Position numbers and translations under genes: made by a program | Part shown: piece after piece, positions 1 to 9,126 of the stretch | Layout of the letters: each line of letters opens with the position of its first letter | Position numbering within the stretch: position 1 is the stretch's first letter | Notes under the pieces: model-generated | The model's input: only the letters and a program-made list of their open reading frames with translations | Databases searched by the model: none | Told to the model about the DNA's origin: nothing | Assembly: GCF_008629675.1 (NCBI RefSeq) | Contig: NZ_VWOX01000003.1 | Span: 620,001-684,000 of the forward strand | DNA from: Roseiconus nitratireducens | GTDB lineage: Bacteria; Planctomycetota; Planctomycetia; Pirellulales; Pirellulaceae | Direction: 5' to 3' | Length of the DNA stretch: 64,000 bases

Positions 1-812
1 CCGCGACCCGGACTGCGGAAATCCCAGCCTCGACGCGGGTCCCCGAAATTCAGGTGGCTGCAATTGATCCCACTCATTCCGTCCAAAGTGACCAAGGCGT
101 CTTTGATGTGGACGTGATAAATGCGGTCATGGAATCGTCGCAGAAATTTGACCGGATCGACGCCCTGCCAGATCAGGTGACTGGGATCAAAGTTGAAACC
201 GAACTCGGGGCGATGGTCCAAGGCTTCCAGCGCCCGTTCGGCGGTGTAGATGTCGAAGGCGATTTCGGTCGGGTGCACTTCCAGGGCGAATCGAACGCCG
301 CACTCTCCAAACACATCCAGGATCGGGTTGAACCGCTCGGCCAACAGGTCGAACCCGGCATCGATCATGCTGGGCGGCACGGGGGGGAAAGAGTACAGCA
401 GGTGCCAAATGCTGCTGCCGGTGAAGCCGTTGACGACTTCGACGCCGAATTTCTGGGCCGCTTTGGCCGTGTTCTTCAGCTCCTCGGCGGCCCGCTGGTT
501 GACGCCGTCCGGGTCGCCATCGCCCCAGACGTAGTCAGGCAGAATCGCCTGGTGACGCTCGTCGATGTGATCCAGCACGGCCTGACCGGCCAGGTGAGCG
601 CTGATGGCATGGCACTGCAGCCCGGCCTGATCGAGGGCTTCCCGCTTGTTGTCGCAGTAGTCGTCCTCGGCCAACGCCTTGTCGACCTCAAAGTGGTCCC
701 CCCAGCATGCCAGTTCGATGCCGTCGTATCCAAAACCCTTCGTTTTTTGCACCATTTCGGTAAACGGCAGGTCGGCCCACTGGCCGGTGAACAAGGTGAC
801 GGGGCGCGCCAT
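1..812 (-). CDS. Sugar phosphate isomerase/epimerase, TIM barrel (partial)
   Basis: Reverse-strand reading frame open from an ATG at 812 to the left edge, so the C-terminus is missing. The protein begins [17 protein letters not shown] and has the xylose-isomerase-like TIM-barrel pattern: [15 protein letters not shown] near the start, [11 protein letters not shown] at about residue 178 (metal-binding Glu), FNFDPSHL at about 205 (Asp/His) and YHVHIKDA at about 230, then [14 protein letters not shown] at the edge. Such enzymes act on cytoplasmic sugars or inositols through a divalent metal. The exact substrate cannot be told. It is divergent from the PilT-like gene, with a 407-nt gap. Visible length is 270 residues against the usual 280-320, so little is missing. 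Confidence 0.88.
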   Translation of the reverse strand, partial: MARPVTLFTGQWADLPFTEMVQKTKGFGYDGIELACWGDHFEVDKALAEDDYCDNKREALDQAGLQCHAISAHLAGQAVLDHIDERHQAILPDYVWGDGDPDGVNQRAAEELKNTAKAAQKFGVEVVNGFTGSSIWHLLYSFPPVPPSMIDAGFDLLAERFNPILDVFGECGVRFALEVHPTEIAFDIYTAERALEALDHRPEFGFNFDPSHLIWQGVDPVKFLRRFHDRIYHVHIKDALVTLDGMSGINCSHLNFGDPRRGWDFRSPGR

Positions 813-1219
813 GGAGAGCTCCAGGAAAAAAGAGTTCGGGGGGAAGGGGAATCAGTCGGGGATCCCGGCGGCACCTATTTTGCGCAGCGGCCGGTCAACG
901 CTGCAACAACCCCCAATCGACCGGAAATCCAAAGAGCGGCGTGATCATCGCGATTCAGCGCGTGCGCCGGCGATCGCGTGGACACCGCGTGGCGACACCG
1001 CCGGCACCGCCGCTCATTCGGCCCCGGCATCGATCCGTGTCCGGCCGCCGGTGAGGACCGCGGGGGACAATTCAATGCAAATGCCGGAAAAACTCTGTTC
1101 GGCACGGGCGTTTGCGACGACCGAGTCCATTGAGAGATGCCGCCTTTGACATAGAATGAACGGACGCCACGCGGTATTCTGCAGTCGCTTCCTCTTCCCC
1201 TTTTTGCTCTGGCTTTCCC
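813..1219. other. Intergenic region between divergent genes
   Basis: About 400 nt between the leftward isomerase and the rightward PilT-like gene. It must hold the promoters of both. I could not identify a convincing -35/-10 pair, hairpin or small gene; reading frames here have no recognisable protein character. Confidence 0.5.
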
Positions 1220-2428
1220 ATGGCCCACAACAACGGCAAATCGGCTCCGGCCGCCCCTCGCGTCCCCGCTTCCACCACCGCGGACGCGGTCAAGACGCGG
1301 CTGCGTGAAAGTTTGCTGAAACAGAAGGAGGAGCTGGAGGTCGACAAGATCTTTCGCGCCCTGGTCAAACTGGAGGGCAGCGACTTGCACTTGAAGGTCG
1401 GTCAGCCGCCGATGGTCCGGATCGGTGGAGAACTGAAACCGCTCAATCGCGGCCCCATCGACTCCGAAGAAATGGTCGACCTGCTGCTGCCGATGATGGA
1501 CGAGCGGAACCTGCTGATCTTCGAAGAGGAGGGCGGTGCCGACTTCGCCTACCTGTGCGAGGTCGACGGGGTGCGTTGGCGATTCCGAGTCAACATGCTC
1601 AAGTCGCTCGGCAACATCGGTCTGGTTGCCCGGCGGATCAACAACTTCATCCCTGATTTCCGAGGGTTGTTCCTGCCGGATTCGATCGAGCAGTTGTGCC
1701 ACTTCGACCAGGGCATGATCCTGCTGGCGGGGGTGACCGGTAGTGGGAAGAGTACGACGATCGGATCGATGCTGAACTACGTCAACACGATCTACCGCAA
1801 GCACATTCTGACCCTGGAGGATCCGATCGAGTTCATCTTCACGGAGGACAAGTGTCTGATCAACCAGCGTGAAGTCGGCCAGGACGTCAAGAATTTCGGC
1901 ATCGGCATGAAGCACGCCGTGCGGGAAGACCCGGACATCATCCTGGTGGGCGAGCTCCGGGACGAAGAGACCTTCATGACCGCGATCCACGCGGCGGAAA
2001 CCGGTCACTTGGTGTTCGGGACAATTCACGCGGCCAGTGCCTCGACGACCATCGGCCGGATTTTGGACCTGTTCCCCGAAGAGATGCACAATGCGATTCG
2101 CAGTGCCATCGCCTTCAACATGAAGGGCATCATCGCCCAAAAGCTGCTCAAGAGCATCAAGCCGGGCGTCAGCCGTGTCCCCACCTGCGAAGTGATGACA
2201 TTCACGCCCATGGTGCGAAAGCTGGTCCTGGAAGGTCACGACAACAAGCTTCCGGACGCCATCCGGATTGGAGCCGAGGACGGGATGCAGGACTTCACGA
2301 TGAGCCTGAAACAATTGATCGATGACGAATTGATCGACCGTCCCACCGCCTTCGCCGTGGCTCCGAACAAGGACGCCCTGAAGATGGCACTCAAGGGAAT
2401 CGACGTCAAAGCACCCGGAATCCTATGA
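1220..2428 (+). CDS. PilT-like type IV pilus retraction ATPase
   Basis: 402-residue hexameric AAA+-like motor of the PilT/PilU branch of secretion ATPases, expected at the inner-membrane base of a type IV pilus where it drives retraction. All motor motifs are present: Walker A GVTGSGKST at residues 171-179, Asp box TLEDPIEF at about 198, Walker B region DPDIILVGELRD at 237-248 and His box TGHLVFGTIHA at 261-271. The N-terminal domain contains the typical ASDLHL-like stretch (GSDLHLKVGQPP, about 53-64). It is some 40 residues longer than most PilT proteins because of an N-terminal Ala/Pro-rich leader. It is followed after 317 nt by a degenerate homologue, which may be its partner. Confidence 0.92.
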   Translation: MAHNNGKSAPAAPRVPASTTADAVKTRLRESLLKQKEELEVDKIFRALVKLEGSDLHLKVGQPPMVRIGGELKPLNRGPIDSEEMVDLLLPMMDERNLLIFEEEGGADFAYLCEVDGVRWRFRVNMLKSLGNIGLVARRINNFIPDFRGLFLPDSIEQLCHFDQGMILLAGVTGSGKSTTIGSMLNYVNTIYRKHILTLEDPIEFIFTEDKCLINQREVGQDVKNFGIGMKHAVREDPDIILVGELRDEETFMTAIHAAETGHLVFGTIHAASASTTIGRILDLFPEEMHNAIRSAIAFNMKGIIAQKLLKSIKPGVSRVPTCEVMTFTPMVRKLVLEGHDNKLPDAIRIGAEDGMQDFTMSLKQLIDDELIDRPTAFAVAPNKDALKMALKGIDVKAPGIL

Positions 2429-2745
2429 CGAAGGCCGCGCCGCTTGCCCCGCTCGGCAACGCCTGGTGCCGCGCCGAGACCTTGCTCCGGCGATCGCTTC
2501 CCGCGTCCCTTGCGGCAAGGGCTTGGGCCGCGGACCGCTGCCTTGGCCCGGGGAATCTGGGCCCGGGAGAACTGGAACTGTGCCGGCGAACGGGCTCCGC
2601 CGCCCGGCGTGCCCTGCCTGCCGCTCGGCCCCGATCGGATTGCCAGCAGGATTGCCACCAGGATTGACAGAACGCCCGGATTTGCACCACGCTTCGATTT
2701 CTCCGATTCATCCACCAGTCCACCTCACCGCTTTCGCCCCACGCA
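2429..2745. other. GC-rich spacer between the two ATPase genes
   Basis: 317 nt of GC-rich sequence. Short open frames exist on both strands but their predicted proteins are Arg/Pro/Ala-rich and look like chance frames. No terminator or recognisable regulatory site was found. Confidence 0.4.
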
Positions 2746-4098
2746 ATGGCCGAACAAACTCCTCCTCAGCTCTGGCAAACCGCCACCCCGGTTGATTTCG
2801 CCCCCAAGGTTGCCGACCGAACGCAAGCTCAGGCGTTGTTGATCAGCACCCGGCAAGGAGCCGGGTACGAAGTGGCCGGTGGCCAATTGGCTCACGCCCT
2901 GCAATCGCGAGCCACCCACGTGCTGATGGATTTCACCGCGTCCGGCTGCGCGATGCGTTATCAGGTCGACGGCCAGTGGGAACAGCTCCCGCCGCTGGAC
3001 CGCGAAACGGGCGACGCGATGTTGGTGGCGCTGAAACAACTGTGCCTGCTGAATCCCGCCGACCGCCGGAGTTCGCAAGCCGGCTCGGTGATGATCAAGC
3101 AGGGCAAAGAGAAGGTCGAGGTTCACCTGCAGTCGCAAGGCGTCCCGACCGGTGAGCGGGTGCTGCTGCGATTGGAATCGGAGAAGATCCCGTTCGACAC
3201 CCTCGGCGACCTGGGCATGCGCGACAAGATGGTGCAAACGTACAAGCACCACCTGAACAACGAAGGCGATTTGGTGTTGCTGACCGCACCCAAGGGCGAA
3301 GGGCTGACAACCACCTGGAACATCTCCATCAATGCGGCCGACCGATTGGTAAAGGACTTTCAATCGTTTGAGAACGAGGCCCAGCCGGAACCGGAAATCA
3401 TCAACATCAATCCAAACTTTTTCGGCGGCAGCACTGGGTTGACTCAATCCGAAGCGGTCCGCAAATCGATCCTTCGCGAACCCGATGTGTTCCTGTTCCC
3501 CGAACTGCCCGAGCCCGAGCCGTTCAAGATGACGCTGGACCAGGTCGACAAGCTGGACAAAAAAGTGATCACGCGACTGGTTGCCGGGGGCGCCGTCGAA
3601 GGCATCGCGCGACTGATCGCCAAGTATCCCGATCTGCGGAGCTCGATTGCCGAAAAAGTTTCCTGTGTCATCGGCCAACGGCTGGTCCGTCGGCTGTGTG
3701 ACAACTGCAAAATCGGATTCGAGCCGCCGCCCCAACTGCTCAAACAACTGGGGATCCCCGCGGGTCGCGTGCCGATGTTGTATCAGCCGTTCATTCCCCC
3801 GCCGCCCGAGCAACAGGTGGATGAGAACGGACGGCCGGCTCCGATCACGCCCTGCCACAGCTGCCAGGGCCGCGGCTACCTGGGTCGCATCGCCATCTTC
3901 GAACTGCTTACCCCGGGCGACAAGTTGCGTGACGCGCTGACCAAGACGCAAGACCTGGGCAAGCTGCAGGCGATTGCCAAGTCCGAAGGCTTCCACAGCG
4001 TTCAGACGGAAGCCGTGTTGACGGTCGCGCGCGGGCTGACCAGCCTGGATGAACTCAAACGGGCCTTCGCGAAACGTCAACCCCAGCCACAACGCTGA
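2746..4098 (+). CDS. PilB/GspE-like secretion ATPase homologue with lost catalytic motifs
   Basis: 450 residues with the fold order of GspE/PilB ATPases: an N-terminal region with LLISTRQGAGYEVAGG and ATHVLMDFTASG, a loop RVLLRLESEKIPFDTLGDLG (131-155 region), then the ATPase core and a C-terminal four-Cys zinc element (C318/C321 and C370/C373, ending CHSCQGRGYLGR, as in PilB/GspE). The core is altered where catalysis happens. The Walker A position reads APKGEGLTTT (181-190), with Leu in place of the invariant Lys, and the Walker B region reads DVFLFPELPEPEPF (247-260) instead of a GEIRD motif. It should therefore not hydrolyse ATP in the normal way. It may act as a structural or regulatory partner of the PilT-like protein upstream. 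The family is clear; the role is inferred. Confidence 0.85.
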   Translation: MAEQTPPQLWQTATPVDFAPKVADRTQAQALLISTRQGAGYEVAGGQLAHALQSRATHVLMDFTASGCAMRYQVDGQWEQLPPLDRETGDAMLVALKQLCLLNPADRRSSQAGSVMIKQGKEKVEVHLQSQGVPTGERVLLRLESEKIPFDTLGDLGMRDKMVQTYKHHLNNEGDLVLLTAPKGEGLTTTWNISINAADRLVKDFQSFENEAQPEPEIININPNFFGGSTGLTQSEAVRKSILREPDVFLFPELPEPEPFKMTLDQVDKLDKKVITRLVAGGAVEGIARLIAKYPDLRSSIAEKVSCVIGQRLVRRLCDNCKIGFEPPPQLLKQLGIPAGRVPMLYQPFIPPPPEQQVDENGRPAPITPCHSCQGRGYLGRIAIFELLTPGDKLRDALTKTQDLGKLQAIAKSEGFHSVQTEAVLTVARGLTSLDELKRAFAKRQPQPQR

Positions 4099-4183
4099 AC
4101 CGGCGTCAACGCTAACGGCATCCCGGCCATCCGCCAGGTGCTTCCGCGGCCGGTGGCTCGAGGTCCGATCCGGTCAGGGTTCA

Positions 4184-7100
4184 ATGAGCGTGATTCCATC
4201 AACTGCCTACCGATCACCCGAGCGATCCGCGGACCAGGATTGGCGACGCTTTCTGTTGGCGTCCGTTCTCGGGCTCCTCTGCCTGAGCGGCTGCGGAGAT
4301 TCAAACGACGATCCCGCCGCCGCACCGAACGCGAGTCCTCAAGCGTTGCCCGACAATCGGTCTCCCGACGAAGTGGCGCCGGTGGACCTGACAACGGTCG
4401 AGGCCTTGGCTCGATCGGGCAATTTCGTTCAAGCCGACCAGGCGGTCCGGTCGCTGATGATCCGACAACCGGATGACCCGGCCGTGTGGGAATTGGCCGG
4501 TGACATCGCGGTGGCCAAGCAGGACACCAACGCCGCCATCGACCGCTACCAGACGGCGGCGGATCAATCGCGGTCACCGGCGCTGAAACTACTGGACAAG
4601 CTCGGCCGCCAGTGGATGAATGCGGGCCGTCCGTTCGAATCGGTCCGGCTGCTGGAACGGATCGTCACAACCTATCCGGATGACTTGGCCACGCGGCGCG
4701 ACCTGGCCGGTTTGCTTTCCGCTCTGGCACTCCAGCGGCGGGCCGCCGAGCAGCTTCGCTACCTGGTCCAACATGGCCAGGCCGGCGTTGATGAACTGGT
4801 GGTCTTGACCGATCTGTCGCGGCCCCAAACGGATCCGGAGATCTGCAATTACGCCCTCAAACATGCGCCGCAGGATCCCCGGCCGTTGTACTCTCTGGCC
4901 CGCAAAGCGGCGTACGAAGACAAGTGGACGGACGCCCTGGACGGCTTGCGAAAGGTGTGGGAGTTCGATCCGAAGTTCGTGGAAGCGTCCGCGTTCTATG
5001 GCCGTGCCTTGGTTCAATTGCACGGCCCGAACCAAGAGCACGACGAAGCATTGCAAACGTGGTTGCAATCACTGCCGCCCACGATCGAACAACATCCGCA
5101 GTACTGGGTCGCGGCCGGACTGTGGGCGGAAAAACAGACGCAGCCGTCCATGGCCGCCAGCGCCTTCGCCCGAGCCGTGGCATTGGATGAAAACGACGGG
5201 GAAGCCCTCAATCACCTGGCCATCAATCTGGCGCAGATCGGCTTCGGAGAAGCCTCGCAGTCGGTCGCCAAGCGGGCCGCCCTGGTGGCCCAGTTGCGAG
5301 CCGCCGTGGACTCCTTTTTCTTCTGGCGCAACCGGTCACAGCGGGCCGCCGTCGAAGTCGCCAAGGCGATGAGCGCGCTGGGACGGCCGTGGGAAGCCGC
5401 TTCCTGGGCGCGGTTGGCCGTCGCGATGCCCGAGGATCCCGACCTGTCGGCACGAGACGTGTTCGACCAGATTCGGTCACGGATGGACGGTCGCACGCCC
5501 TGGCAGGAACCCGCCGAACTGGTCAGCGACAAAGTCCCGTTGAGCGACTTGCCCGACCTGGTGTGGAACACGGATGGTGAAGCAGCCACGTCGGAAGCTG
5601 TGGGACAAGAGTCGCAGATTCGATTCATGGACCAGGCAGCCGAACGCGGCCTGCGTCACGTGTGCGCGATCGCGCCGCCGGCCGACGGCGAAGCGGGGCT
5701 GTGGATATATCAATCCGGTGCGGGTGGTGCCGGCGTGATTGACATGGACCTGGATGGTTGGCCGGACTTCTATCTCTCCGCATGCGACGGCACTCCCCAA
5801 CAGACGAACTCTTCCACCAACCGACTGTTCCGCAACCTTGACGGCCGATTCCGGGATTGCACCGACGATTCGGGGACCAGCGACCTCGGATTCACGCAGG
5901 GGATCGCCGTCGGCGACATCAACAGTGACGGGTTTCCGGATTTGTACGTGGCGAACTTCGGACGCAACCAGCTGCTGCAAAACAACGGCGACGGAACCTT
6001 CACCGACGTCACCAATCCCCAGGACCCAGACGCGGGCCGCTGGACCACGTCGGTGGCCATCGCGGACATCGACGGTGACGCCCTGGCGGACCTGTTCGAC
6101 GCCAACTATGTCGGTGGCGACGACGTGTTGACGCGTCAATGCTTCGGCGACGAACTCGACGTCCACCGATCTTGCGGACCGCTGGTATTCCCCGCGGAAC
6201 CAGATCAAGTCCATCAGGGACAACCCGATGGCGGGTTTGTCGATCGAACGGATCGCTGGTTGGGCGCCGACGGCAGTTCCGCGGGACGTGGACTGGGATT
6301 GGTGGTTGGCGACCTGGCACCCCAACCGGGCATGGAAGTCTACGTGGCCAATGACATGTCAGCCAATCACTTTTGGGCACCGACGGCGGAGCGGCGCTCG
6401 GCATCGGAAGGGCGAGACTTTCAGCTGGTCGAACAGGGTGCCGCCCGGGGTCTGGCATTCAATGAACGGTCGCTCGCCCAGGCCTCGATGGGAATCGCCG
6501 CCAACGACGCCGACGGCGATGGCGACCTGGATTTTCTGGTCACGCATTTCACCGACGAGTACAACACGCTGTACGTTCAAATCGCTCCGGGACTGTGGGC
6601 CGACCGGACCACGGGGTTCGCATTGGCTCGCCCCACCGAACCGATGCTGGCCTACGGGACCCAGTGGCTGGATGCCGACGGCGACGGAAATCTGGAGTTG
6701 TTGGTGGCCAACGGAAACGTCGATGACTTTTCTCACAACGGTCACGCCTACCGGATGCCGATGCAAATGTTTGCACGTCGCGGCGACGGACGATTCGTCC
6801 CATTGAAAGCGGACGGCCTGGGGGACTACTTTGTTTCCCAACGGCTCGGCCGGGCGCTGGTGACGGTGGATGCGGATTGCGACGGTCGGACCGATGCCCT
6901 GGTCACGCATTTGTTTGATCCCGTGTCGCTGCTGATCAACCAAACACCTCCGGCACCGGATCACGTTCGAACCACTTTCCAAGTGGTGGGAACGCGCTCA
7001 CATCGCGATGCGATCGGCACCACCGTCGAACTGACCCGCGGCGGCCAGACGGTTACCCGCCAACTGACCGCGGGAGACGGGTACCAATGTTCTCAACAGC

Positions 7101-7261
7101 GTCGATTGATCTTCGACCTGTTGGCGACCGATGGGCCTGCATCGGTGACGGTGACTTGGCCTGACGGCAGCCGCGAGCGGTTGGCAGGCGTGAAGGCCGG
7201 TGGCGACTACCTGGTGATTCAGGGGGAATCAGAACCGCACCGGTGGGTGTTGCGGCGGTAA
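4184..7261 (+). CDS. TPR / FG-GAP / ASPIC-UnbV lipoprotein
   Basis: 1025 residues from the ATG at 4184. This start puts a lipoprotein signal at the N-terminus: RRFLLASVLGLLCLSGC, with the acylated Cys at 37. A frame extension upstream to 4049 overlaps the preceding gene and would bury the signal. Residues about 60-470 form TPR-like helical repeats. From about 520 there are FG-GAP/VCBS calcium-type repeats (DMDLDGWPDFY, DINSDGFPDLYVAN, DADGDGDLDFLVTHF, DADGDGNLELLVANG). The C-terminus carries the ASPIC/UnbV signature (GTTVELTRGGQ then SVTVTWPDGSRERL). Such proteins are exported and probably sit in a multi-protein envelope structure; no enzyme activity is known. It follows the ATPase pair by 85 nt and may be co-transcribed. 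Confidence 0.9.
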   Translation: MSVIPSTAYRSPERSADQDWRRFLLASVLGLLCLSGCGDSNDDPAAAPNASPQALPDNRSPDEVAPVDLTTVEALARSGNFVQADQAVRSLMIRQPDDPAVWELAGDIAVAKQDTNAAIDRYQTAADQSRSPALKLLDKLGRQWMNAGRPFESVRLLERIVTTYPDDLATRRDLAGLLSALALQRRAAEQLRYLVQHGQAGVDELVVLTDLSRPQTDPEICNYALKHAPQDPRPLYSLARKAAYEDKWTDALDGLRKVWEFDPKFVEASAFYGRALVQLHGPNQEHDEALQTWLQSLPPTIEQHPQYWVAAGLWAEKQTQPSMAASAFARAVALDENDGEALNHLAINLAQIGFGEASQSVAKRAALVAQLRAAVDSFFFWRNRSQRAAVEVAKAMSALGRPWEAASWARLAVAMPEDPDLSARDVFDQIRSRMDGRTPWQEPAELVSDKVPLSDLPDLVWNTDGEAATSEAVGQESQIRFMDQAAERGLRHVCAIAPPADGEAGLWIYQSGAGGAGVIDMDLDGWPDFYLSACDGTPQQTNSSTNRLFRNLDGRFRDCTDDSGTSDLGFTQGIAVGDINSDGFPDLYVANFGRNQLLQNNGDGTFTDVTNPQDPDAGRWTTSVAIADIDGDALADLFDANYVGGDDVLTRQCFGDELDVHRSCGPLVFPAEPDQVHQGQPDGGFVDRTDRWLGADGSSAGRGLGLVVGDLAPQPGMEVYVANDMSANHFWAPTAERRSASEGRDFQLVEQGAARGLAFNERSLAQASMGIAANDADGDGDLDFLVTHFTDEYNTLYVQIAPGLWADRTTGFALARPTEPMLAYGTQWLDADGDGNLELLVANGNVDDFSHNGHAYRMPMQMFARRGDGRFVPLKADGLGDYFVSQRLGRALVTVDADCDGRTDALVTHLFDPVSLLINQTPPAPDHVRTTFQVVGTRSHRDAIGTTVELTRGGQTVTRQLTAGDGYQCSQQRRLIFDLLATDGPASVTVTWPDGSRERLAGVKAGGDYLVIQGESEPHRWVLRR

Positions 7262-7529
7262 CGCTAATTTTCACCGTTTTTTCACTTTCTTTCGTTTTCG
7301 GCGGTTGAACGAATATTAGGCGCGTCATAATTTCTAGTTAGCGATCGGTTTCGACAGCCAGCCGTCGCTGTGGCGCATTCATTTACTTTTCTTTTCCAGC
7401 TGTCGGCTGCTTGCTTTGCCTTTTTTTGGCACAGCCGCATCGGAGGCTTGGGCGGTGTTCTGCCCGAGTTCCTGAGTCGCGCCTCGTTCTTTCTTAAGTT
7501 GTTCTTTGTATTGACCCCGGAGTTGTCTG

Positions 7530-7700
7530 ATGCGCAATTTGCTGCTTTCGTTCTCATTGATTGTTTGTTTCGCAGCCATCGTCGGTTGTGGGCCTAGCGA
7601 CGACGTGACGGTTTCTCCGGTGGACGACAGTGTTGTTCACACGGAGGAAGAGATGAAGGAGTTGGAAGCACAAAACGCTGCGGACATGCAAAGCCGATAA
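7530..7700 (+). CDS. Small lipoprotein
   Basis: 56-residue protein from the ATG at 7530. It begins MRNLLLSFSLIVCFAAIVGC and has a lipobox IVGC with Cys at 20, then an acidic tail with EEEMKELEAQNAADMQSR. Tiny lipoproteins directly before or after DUF1559 genes are common in planctomycetes. Here the DUF1559 ATG lies 48 nt downstream of the stop, so the two are probably one transcript. Function is unknown. Confidence 0.75.
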   Translation: MRNLLLSFSLIVCFAAIVGCGPSDDVTVSPVDDSVVHTEEEMKELEAQNAADMQSR

Positions 7701-7748
7701 GCCGTGCAAAGAACCCTTTCTTCTTCTCTTTTTCGGAGCACATTCGTC

Positions 7749-8915
7749 ATGATTTCCAAGCGACGGACCAGACGCGACGGCTTCACGCTCGTCGAACTTC
7801 TGGTCGTGATTGCCATCATCGGCATTCTGGTCGGTTTGTTGCTTCCGGCCGTCCAGGCGGCTCGCGAGGCGGCTCGCCGCATGAGTTGCAGCAACAATTT
7901 CAAACAGATCGGGTTGGCGATTCACAATTACCACTCGACGTACAAACAGATGCCGATGCAAAGTGGTGGCACGTATGAAAACGTGGGCAACCGCCACCTG
8001 CTCAGCTACATGGTTGGTCTGACCCCGTTCGTTGAACAACAGGGCCTGTGGGAGCAGATCAGCAATCCCCGCGCGGTCAACCACAACGGCACGCCGCGTA
8101 CCCCGCCGTTCCCTTCCATGGGACCGGTACCGTGGGATCGCAACTACACGCCTTGGTTGACCCAGCTGGGCACCTATCGCTGTCCCAGCGATCCGGAAAC
8201 GCCGCCCGCCAATTACGAAGCGTTCACCAACTACGCTGCCTGCATTGGTGACGGCATCGCCAGCAACAACCACTCCTGCGTGAACCAGGATGGCACCGAA
8301 ATGGGCTGGTGCACGCCGCGTAAGGGCTCGTTCAACCGCGGTTTCTTTCAGACGCGGGTGACCACCAAGTTCCGCGACATCCTGGACGGATTGAGCAACA
8401 CCATCGCCTGTGGCGAAATCTGCGTCGACAACAACTTCAAAGAAGTCAAAGCCACCGTGGTCAACCGCGGTAGCGATGCGTCTTTCTTCATCACCCCGGT
8501 GGACTGCAAAGACACGATCGACCCGGAACGCCCCCAGTTCCACCTTCCCGGCACCAACACCAATAACTACAGCGTGTCGCAAGGGAAAGGGATGCGATGG
8601 TGTGACGGTCGACCGATGCTGAGCAGCATCACGACCATCATGCCGCCCAACGGCGTCAGTTGTGCCTGGTCCGGCGACGGTTCCGATGGGATGTTCACTG
8701 TCGGCAGTCGGCACCCCGGTGGAGCACACGTGCTGATGGGCGATGGTGCCGTCCGGTTCATCACGGAGTCCATCGAAGCGGGCGACAATACCGCCAATTC
8801 GCCGAACTGGCCGGTTGGCAGTAGCACCACACCTCCGGGAGCGAAAAGCCCCTATGGCTTGTGGGGTGCATTGGGAACCCGGGCCTGCAAGGAAACCCAG
8901 GGCCTGACCGATTAG
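7749..8915 (+). CDS. DUF1559 pilin-like secreted protein (H-x9-DG type)
   Basis: 388 residues from the ATG at 7749, which has GGAG about 12 nt upstream. The N-terminus is a type IV pilin/pseudopilin signal: RRDGFTLVELLVVIAIIGIL, followed by LLPAVQAAREAARR and the DUF1559 stretch CSNNFKQIGLAIHNYHSTY. The C-terminal region has the H-x9-DG motif HPGGAHVLMGDGAVRFI. It would be cleaved after Gly by a prepilin peptidase and exported or assembled by a pilus-like system, which fits the ATPases upstream. The family is greatly expanded in planctomycetes and its role is not settled. A strong terminator follows. Confidence 0.94.
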   Translation: MISKRRTRRDGFTLVELLVVIAIIGILVGLLLPAVQAAREAARRMSCSNNFKQIGLAIHNYHSTYKQMPMQSGGTYENVGNRHLLSYMVGLTPFVEQQGLWEQISNPRAVNHNGTPRTPPFPSMGPVPWDRNYTPWLTQLGTYRCPSDPETPPANYEAFTNYAACIGDGIASNNHSCVNQDGTEMGWCTPRKGSFNRGFFQTRVTTKFRDILDGLSNTIACGEICVDNNFKEVKATVVNRGSDASFFITPVDCKDTIDPERPQFHLPGTNTNNYSVSQGKGMRWCDGRPMLSSITTIMPPNGVSCAWSGDGSDGMFTVGSRHPGGAHVLMGDGAVRFITESIEAGDNTANSPNWPVGSSTTPPGAKSPYGLWGALGTRACKETQGLTD

Positions 8916-8976
8916 GGCGGGTCTGAGAACTCAGGCAATGTCCCGATCGGCAAGTTCTTGCAGAACTTTCATGCGA

Positions 8977-9010
8977 AGCCAGTCGTCACTCATGACGGCT
9001 GGCTTTTTTT
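8977..9010 (+). terminator. Rho-independent terminator after the DUF1559 gene
   Basis: Stem AGCCAGTCGTC (8977-8987), loop ACTCAT, and the matching arm GACGGCTGGCT (8994-9004) give an 11-bp stem with one G-T pair. It runs directly into a tract of seven T, 61 nt after the stop codon. Confidence 0.9.
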
Positions 9011-9126
9011 GTGCAAATCTGCGACGGCAGAAAACAAACACGGGGGGTAAGGTTTGCGGCGCCCCCACTGATTAGTTAGCGTCCGTACACTGTTCCATTT
9101 TAGAGTACTGTCGCTTGAGGATCACC

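Noticed and set aside
54..944. Plus-strand open frame of 296 codons over the isomerase
   Set aside because: It is antisense to a reverse-strand frame with clear isomerase motifs; its own sequence has no family character.
875..2314. 479-codon reverse frame
   Set aside because: Antisense to the PilT-like ATPase; high-GC genes often leave long empty frames on the other strand.
4049..4183. Upstream extension of the TPR/UnbV gene
   Set aside because: Would overlap the ATPase gene and hide the lipoprotein signal at 4184.
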